From NCBI GenBank assembly GCA_026686845.1, contig JAIVEN010000024.1, positions 3,769,501 to 3,833,500 of the forward strand: DNA of 64,000 nt, read 5' to 3'. Below are positions 59,210-64,000 of this stretch, piece after piece. The notes beneath the pieces were generated by a model. That model was not told the origin of the DNA, did no database searches, and was given only the letters and a program-made list of their open reading frames with translations. This stretch comes from Adenanthera pavonina (taxonomy: Eukaryota; Streptophyta; Magnoliopsida; Fabales; Fabaceae). Numbering within the stretch: position 1 is the first letter of the stretch; every line of letters begins with the position of its first letter. Both the position numbers and the translations under genes were made by a program.

Positions 59210-61435
59210 AAAAGTAATATTATTTAGATTTGCCCTAAAAGTGGCATTATACTACATTTTGAAATATCCAGTGTTTACAGTGAACATTTCAATTTTGACC
59301 CCTAATTTTAAAAATTCACTACAAATCATACACTCATCCAATTTTAGTGTTCTTTAACTTCTTTTAAAGCTTATTCTGTCTAATTTCAAAACATATATAT
59401 CATTCTTACTAAATGTTTTGTTTTGAATAGAGTACCCAATTATAACTACTACTAGTCATCTTGAATATAATTATACCATAACTCACATAATAAACCTCAT
59501 AAACATAATACATCATCATTCTTGGCTCCAAATCCACGCATAACATCATAAAAGGACTAAAGGAACATAACTGCATCATCATACAAGATTTAACCTTCAT
59601 ACATGTACTTATACAATTTATCAAAACAAAGCATGATAACTTGTGAAATTAGGTTATCCTTCATCATCTTTGTCTTTTCCCTTTGCCTTCCCTTGATTCA
59701 TTGCATTGCTTGGCCTAATATAATTGTCATTTTGGAAGAGTGAGATTCAAGGAATCTTGATAGCATTACCCAACATACAAATATATCATCACATTTAACA
59801 TGGAAACATCATCAAACACTTTAGAACATATTATGCCATATAATTTCATAAACATTTTGGCGGAGTTTCCCTTCGTAAACTAGATATCCCAGGGTCACAA
59901 ACCCCATCAATTAACTCAATCAATAATCACAAAACATCAAAACAATCACATGGCAAAGCATCAAGTTCATAGAAATTTCATATGACAATATAATGCAAAA
60001 ATGGGAAAATACCACCTTTATGCTTCCTCTTGCTTTTTCTAAGTTTCACCACTTCCAAGAGCTTGCTTAGACTCTCTTAATCCTAAACACAACATCAAGC
60101 TCATAAACCACTGATTCCATGTTTATCTTTGCAAAGTTCTCACTAAATCCTTAAAATTTTATTTTGCTATCCTTTTGATTTTTCTTTAAACCAACACTTG
60201 TTCTTAGCTAATTTGGACCCAAGAATTCCATTTTTGGCATCAAAATATGAAATTCTAACTTTAAATGGAACCCTAGACTAGGAAAAAATCAAGGGAGAAA
60301 AGGAGAATTTGATTTGTTTTGAAATTCTTCAAACTATCCATGAAATCTTACTTCTAATGTCTAGTTTCAGCTTTCTCCTAAGTTTATTATGCAAAAACTC
60401 ATCTCTTGCACACACCATGGTTTGGCCAAAATCCATGGAGGGAAAAAGGAAGAAGAAGACTCCATTAAAGTATCACAAACTACTTGAAAACACAAGCCCA
60501 AGGTAGCTAGAACACTTACCAACTTGAGCTTTGGATTTTTGCACCTTGCTCTCTATTTTCTCTTCTTTCTCTACACCAAAATGCTCCCTTTGTTCTACAA
60601 TTTTAGTGCTCTAAGATCACTTTGAATACATAACCCAAGGCTTGGAAGAAAGAGATATAATGGAAGCATAAATCATGGTTAATTAATTTGCTAACTTGAG
60701 TTACTTTTTTGAATTTCTTCTTTAAAAATATTTCTAAAAGCAATTAAATAAATTCCATTTGTATCCCATGGTAACTATTGTTCATGCCATCTTAGGAATA
60801 TTTTAGTCCAAAATACTGCATAATTTTATCAGTCCGAATATAGCATGTCCCAATTACTTTTGCCCGTACCGATAAAGTTACCTTTGTGATGTTTTTCCTT
60901 TTAAGGGATACATGATGATTCTAAATTTGTATTTGGACTTCCTTTACTATCCTATCCTAAACAGTATCTATGTGGAGCCCATATACTATTTTCTTCACTT
61001 ATCTGCTTTTGTGGGGCCTACGAATTTCTTTTTCAGTATAATAATTACTTTTTGATATTCAACACAAGTTATAAATTCATACTAATTTAGTTAACCTCTA
61101 AGCAGTGTTCCACTAGGTCTAGCTCATCGCAAGCTTTGTTTTAACAAAGATTTTCATAATTACGAAATTGTCTTAACTTGGGGTAAAATTATAATTTTCA
61201 ATTCTTTTGGATTTTTTCTTGTAATTTGTCACAGGAACTATAAAGCATAAATTCTTCCTTTTTAGGGACCACACTGCGTAGAATTTTTTTTTCCAAAGAC
61301 AAAAATGTAATTTTCTTATTTTTCATTTTAATATGAAAAATGACAAAATGTCATTTTTCACATTTAACTACGTCTCTTAGTTTCCTCTAATTCTTTATAC
61401 ATTTTATAATATCTAGTAAAATTAGGGATATTACA
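59210..61435 (-). repeat. Truncated Tekay-like LTR
   Basis: It lacks the TGTAACACC start and ends GGGATATTACA at 61435. The centre (59450-59890) is collinear with the A1 LTR at 2100-2520, and 59742-59758 carries the decayed GAGATTC hairpin. Orientation is minus, like all the related LTRs. ORFs inside are not genes. Confidence 0.7.
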
Positions 61436-62292
61436 CCTAATACTAACTTTGTTTTACTCAGCTTGTCATGAGCTTCTATTTAAGAGATATATTACATGAT
61501 TTTCAACTCAGTTCTAGAATTAATTTCTGCTAAGGACCATATAAAAAGTTAATTTCAATTAAGGATCAAACATAATTCCCTCCAAAGACCATGTGAGAAA
61601 TCAATTCTAATTAAGGACCGAACATGTGAAATTATCATCTTACTTCTTTTCTCATATTTTCATGCATCTCATGCCATATTCACATATCTCTATATATACA
61701 GTAGTATTCTTCATGCAATTTGGGATGTTACACCTCATGACATTGTCAAAGTCTTAGGGGCATCATGAAATGATTAAATCCTTTTTGGGAATCACACAGT
61801 GGTGAAGTAGGGATTCATTCACTTCCTTCTTATTTGTCTTTCCTAGGCACATGCAACATGAATTGCATGCTATGACATTCCTCTTTTTTTATAAGACTGT
61901 ATGTCAATTTTCTTTTATATGAACACCATACAAACTTTAGTCTAAATCCACACAGTATCTAAACTGGATTCCTTCTCTTCTCTCTACTCATGACATCTTA
62001 TTTTGAGAAGGAGTCCTTCTCTAGCTATAAGTATTATGGATGGACATCCACAATTCGAACCATGTCTATGTGTATTTGGATCTCATCTTGACTCTCTACT
62101 CTCTTTTGTTAAGGCGTCATATACCATTTTGTGTTTTTTCTCTACCATATTAGTGCTCTTACTACATTACTGGCTGATACATAATGTCTCATCTTTTCTG
62201 CTCCTAATAAGTGTCAAAGGAAATTGTTCATATGAGAGAGTCATCCTCATCAACTTATACGACATACTAAGCATTGTATATATGTTTCCCAT
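61436..62292. other. Unassigned, LTR-like debris
   Basis: No ORF worth calling. 61525-61640 contains imperfect repeats around TTTCAATTAAGGATCAAACAT and CTAATTAAGGACCGAACATG. GGGATGTTACACCTC at about 61719 resembles a Ty3/gypsy LTR end. The remainder is featureless. Confidence 0.3.
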
Positions 62293-62545
62293 CACTACTA
62301 GAAAAATTTAATTTAGCGAGGAATCATTTATCCCTAGCTAAAATACTCAATTAGCAAGGAAGTTAGAAAGGAGTACACAATTTCATTGCTAGTGGGAGAT
62401 TTAGCAAGGCTGTTAGTGAGGCATTTTTCATTCCTTGCTAAATAAACATAATGTAGTGATGAAATTAGTGAGGCATATGTTATCCCTCACTAAATTAAAA
62501 TAATAGCAAGGAATTTAGTGAGGGTAATACCCTCACTACTTATGT
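62293..62545. mobile_element. CACTA transposon end with subterminal repeats
   Basis: It opens with CACTACTAGAAAAATT, a textbook CACTA terminal inverted repeat. About 230 bp of alternating direct and inverted TTAGCGAGGAA / TCCCTCACTAAAT units follow. The other end is not in the window, so it is either the end of a large element running off the right edge or a deletion product. No transposase is visible. Confidence 0.75.
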
Positions 62546-64000
62546 TATAATTTTATATAATTTTCTGAATTATAGTTTTATATTAATTTTGACCAGATAC
62601 TCTAAAAATTTCCGAAATGCACAAAAACGATACTTCTTTTTTTGCTTCACACTTTAGACAAATAGAAACACGTACTGGTAACCTAACCCATTCATTGCTT
62701 CTCTCAATCCCTAATCTTTCTCTAATTCTTTGGCATTGCCTTGTGGCTTGCTTGTTTCTTTGGTTTGTAGCTCTCCTCTTCTTAAATCAATTTTCTGATC
62801 ATGGCTTGGTTCTTCCACTCGACTCACTCAAAATCCGATGAGATAAAAAATTTCAACTTTCACCCAAAAAAAATCTCACTTCTCTCTTTGGCTTCGAAAT
62901 AAAACTCTATCCTCTCCCACTCTCTCTTTCTGTGTGTTTTGGGTTTGTTCTTGAATGTCCCTGTTTTATAGTCGAATATGCTATGGGTGATGGGTTAATA
63001 ATGCCTGTCTACATTATGGGTGTTGGGTCACCAACAATTTGATATATTCAGTGTATTTTGCCTATTTTCAAATCCATATGTGGAATTATATTTTTGAAGA
63101 TTGATTGGGTCATGGGTGGCGGGTCACCACCGATTACAATGATCAATTAATTAAAAATGAAAGGAGAGGGTGTTGTCGGATGATCTTTGGGCCATAATTT
63201 GATTGATGGAACAAAGCATCACTCACCTCTTTACTATGAAATTAGGTGATATAGTTGACCGTACCCCTCTATTGGAACAAAGCGTCACTCACGTGAACAT
63301 GTTTTACCACTATATTATTATATGTTAGGTTCTTCCTTCACAATGACTCTCCCCCATTTCTTCGAATAATTTACCCTCACATTTTATTCATTCATTCATT
63401 GCATCCATCTCTTTAATTTAATTTAATTATTAATAAACATAGCCATGGTTAATTATTAGAGGGATAAAATCAAATTAAAAGGCGGATGAGAAAAATTCAA
63501 GCTTGGGAAGGATGGATTTTGCTGATGGAGGAGACTTGTTCTCCAACAAGACAGGGATGGATAAAAAAAAATAAAGAGTACTCAAAAGGAGAGTGAATCA
63601 ATCAAATTAGTATTATTTAATTTGATGGTTAAAAGAGGAATGAACAAAGTTGTCTATTCACTTATATCAATTAAAATTGATTGATGCTTTTCTTGAACCT
63701 ACTATACTATCCACTTTGTTACAGTTTGGCAGCCAAGACGAAAGTGAAGTGATCAAATTCCAATGTTGCTTTCTTTAATCCAAGTAACAGGTACCTTTCA
63801 GTTCATTTTCTTTTGGCATGATTGGTTTTTTCTGGCAACTCTACGATAATGATGGTTTTAGCATAGTCTATGTAAGTGTGTATGTATGTATGGATATTAT
63901 TTATTAATTATTATGTATATAATATGATTCATATCTTTCCAATCAGAATATATTGAACAAGGTGCATGAATAAGGCTATACTACTTCTCTTCCACTGAAG
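62546..64000. other. Unassigned right end of window
   Basis: It may be CACTA interior or flanking DNA. The small frame at 62617-62841 lacks support. Short direct repeats occur: GGAACAAAGC(A/G)TCACTCAC at 63208 and 63274, and GGGTCACCA near 63022 and 63121. A (TATG)n-like run lies near 63878. Confidence 0.3.

Noticed and set aside
62617..62841. ORF of 74 codons near the right end
   Set aside because: Leu/Phe-rich frame in pyrimidine-rich DNA, with no recognisable domain or gene structure.
1..64000. Host genes, tRNA, rRNA or microRNA genes
   Set aside because: Every sizeable coding reading found belongs to retrotransposon gag, pol or accessory ORFs. No cloverleaf or conserved host exon was recognised by eye.

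Overview
The window looks like repeat-rich, AT-rich nuclear DNA of a flowering plant, most likely a eudicot. It is built almost entirely of nested LTR retrotransposons: Ty1/copia Sirevirus type, Ty3/gypsy chromovirus of Tekay/Del type, and a second Ty3/gypsy type. There are also two DNA-transposon ends. I found no convincing host protein gene, no tRNA or rRNA gene and no CRISPR array. All family calls come from protein motifs, LTR ends, primer-binding sites and polypurine tracts read by eye. The species cannot be named from this.

Layout. 1-500 is the 3' part of a Sirevirus LTR. 501-1622 is unassigned. 1623-16703 is an old minus-strand Tekay-like element (A1): its 3' LTR lies on the left (1623-4168), then decayed pol and gag, an extra upstream ORF (12591-13656), a PBS relic and a 5' LTR on the right. 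Three solo LTRs are nested in A1: 7674-10157, a reverse Sirevirus LTR at 10574-12230 flanked by a ~394-bp direct duplication, and 13825-16003 with a perfect TATTA target duplication. 16704-16977 and 29185-29340 are palindromic arms of a DNA transposon. They are split by Sirevirus 1 (16983-29184), which has both LTRs and slightly broken gag, pol and env-like ORFs.

29697-49399 is a plus-strand Ty3/gypsy element (Gypsy3): an LTR at 29961-30449, a PBS, a leader, then gag-pol at 45228-49399. Its leader is split by the older Sirevirus 2 (31277-45149), which itself carries a solo Tekay-like LTR at 38644-40890. 49400-56241 is a minus-strand Tekay chromovirus (B). Its gag-pol is one frame with nonsense codons but no frameshift that I saw, and it has a C-terminal chromodomain. 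Its 5' end is lost where another Tekay-like LTR (56242-58798) abuts. That LTR heads a deleted element (A2), followed by another truncated LTR to 61435. 62293-62545 is a CACTA end, and the last 1.4 kb is unassigned.

How the parts work together. In each element the LTR supplies promoter and terminator. Gag forms the particle; Pol supplies protease, integrase, reverse transcriptase and RNase H. The chromodomain of B probably steers integration to heterochromatin. The Sireviruses carry a third ORF after pol (env-like by position only). The Tekay-like elements carry an unrecognised ORF of about 350 codons before gag. Every full-size element has stop codons or frameshifts, so none looks autonomous now. 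Features of most interest are the pre-gag ORF, the ~66/197-bp periodic motif array in the Sirevirus LTR, nonsense codons at identical positions in both Sireviruses, and the 394-bp duplication around a solo LTR.
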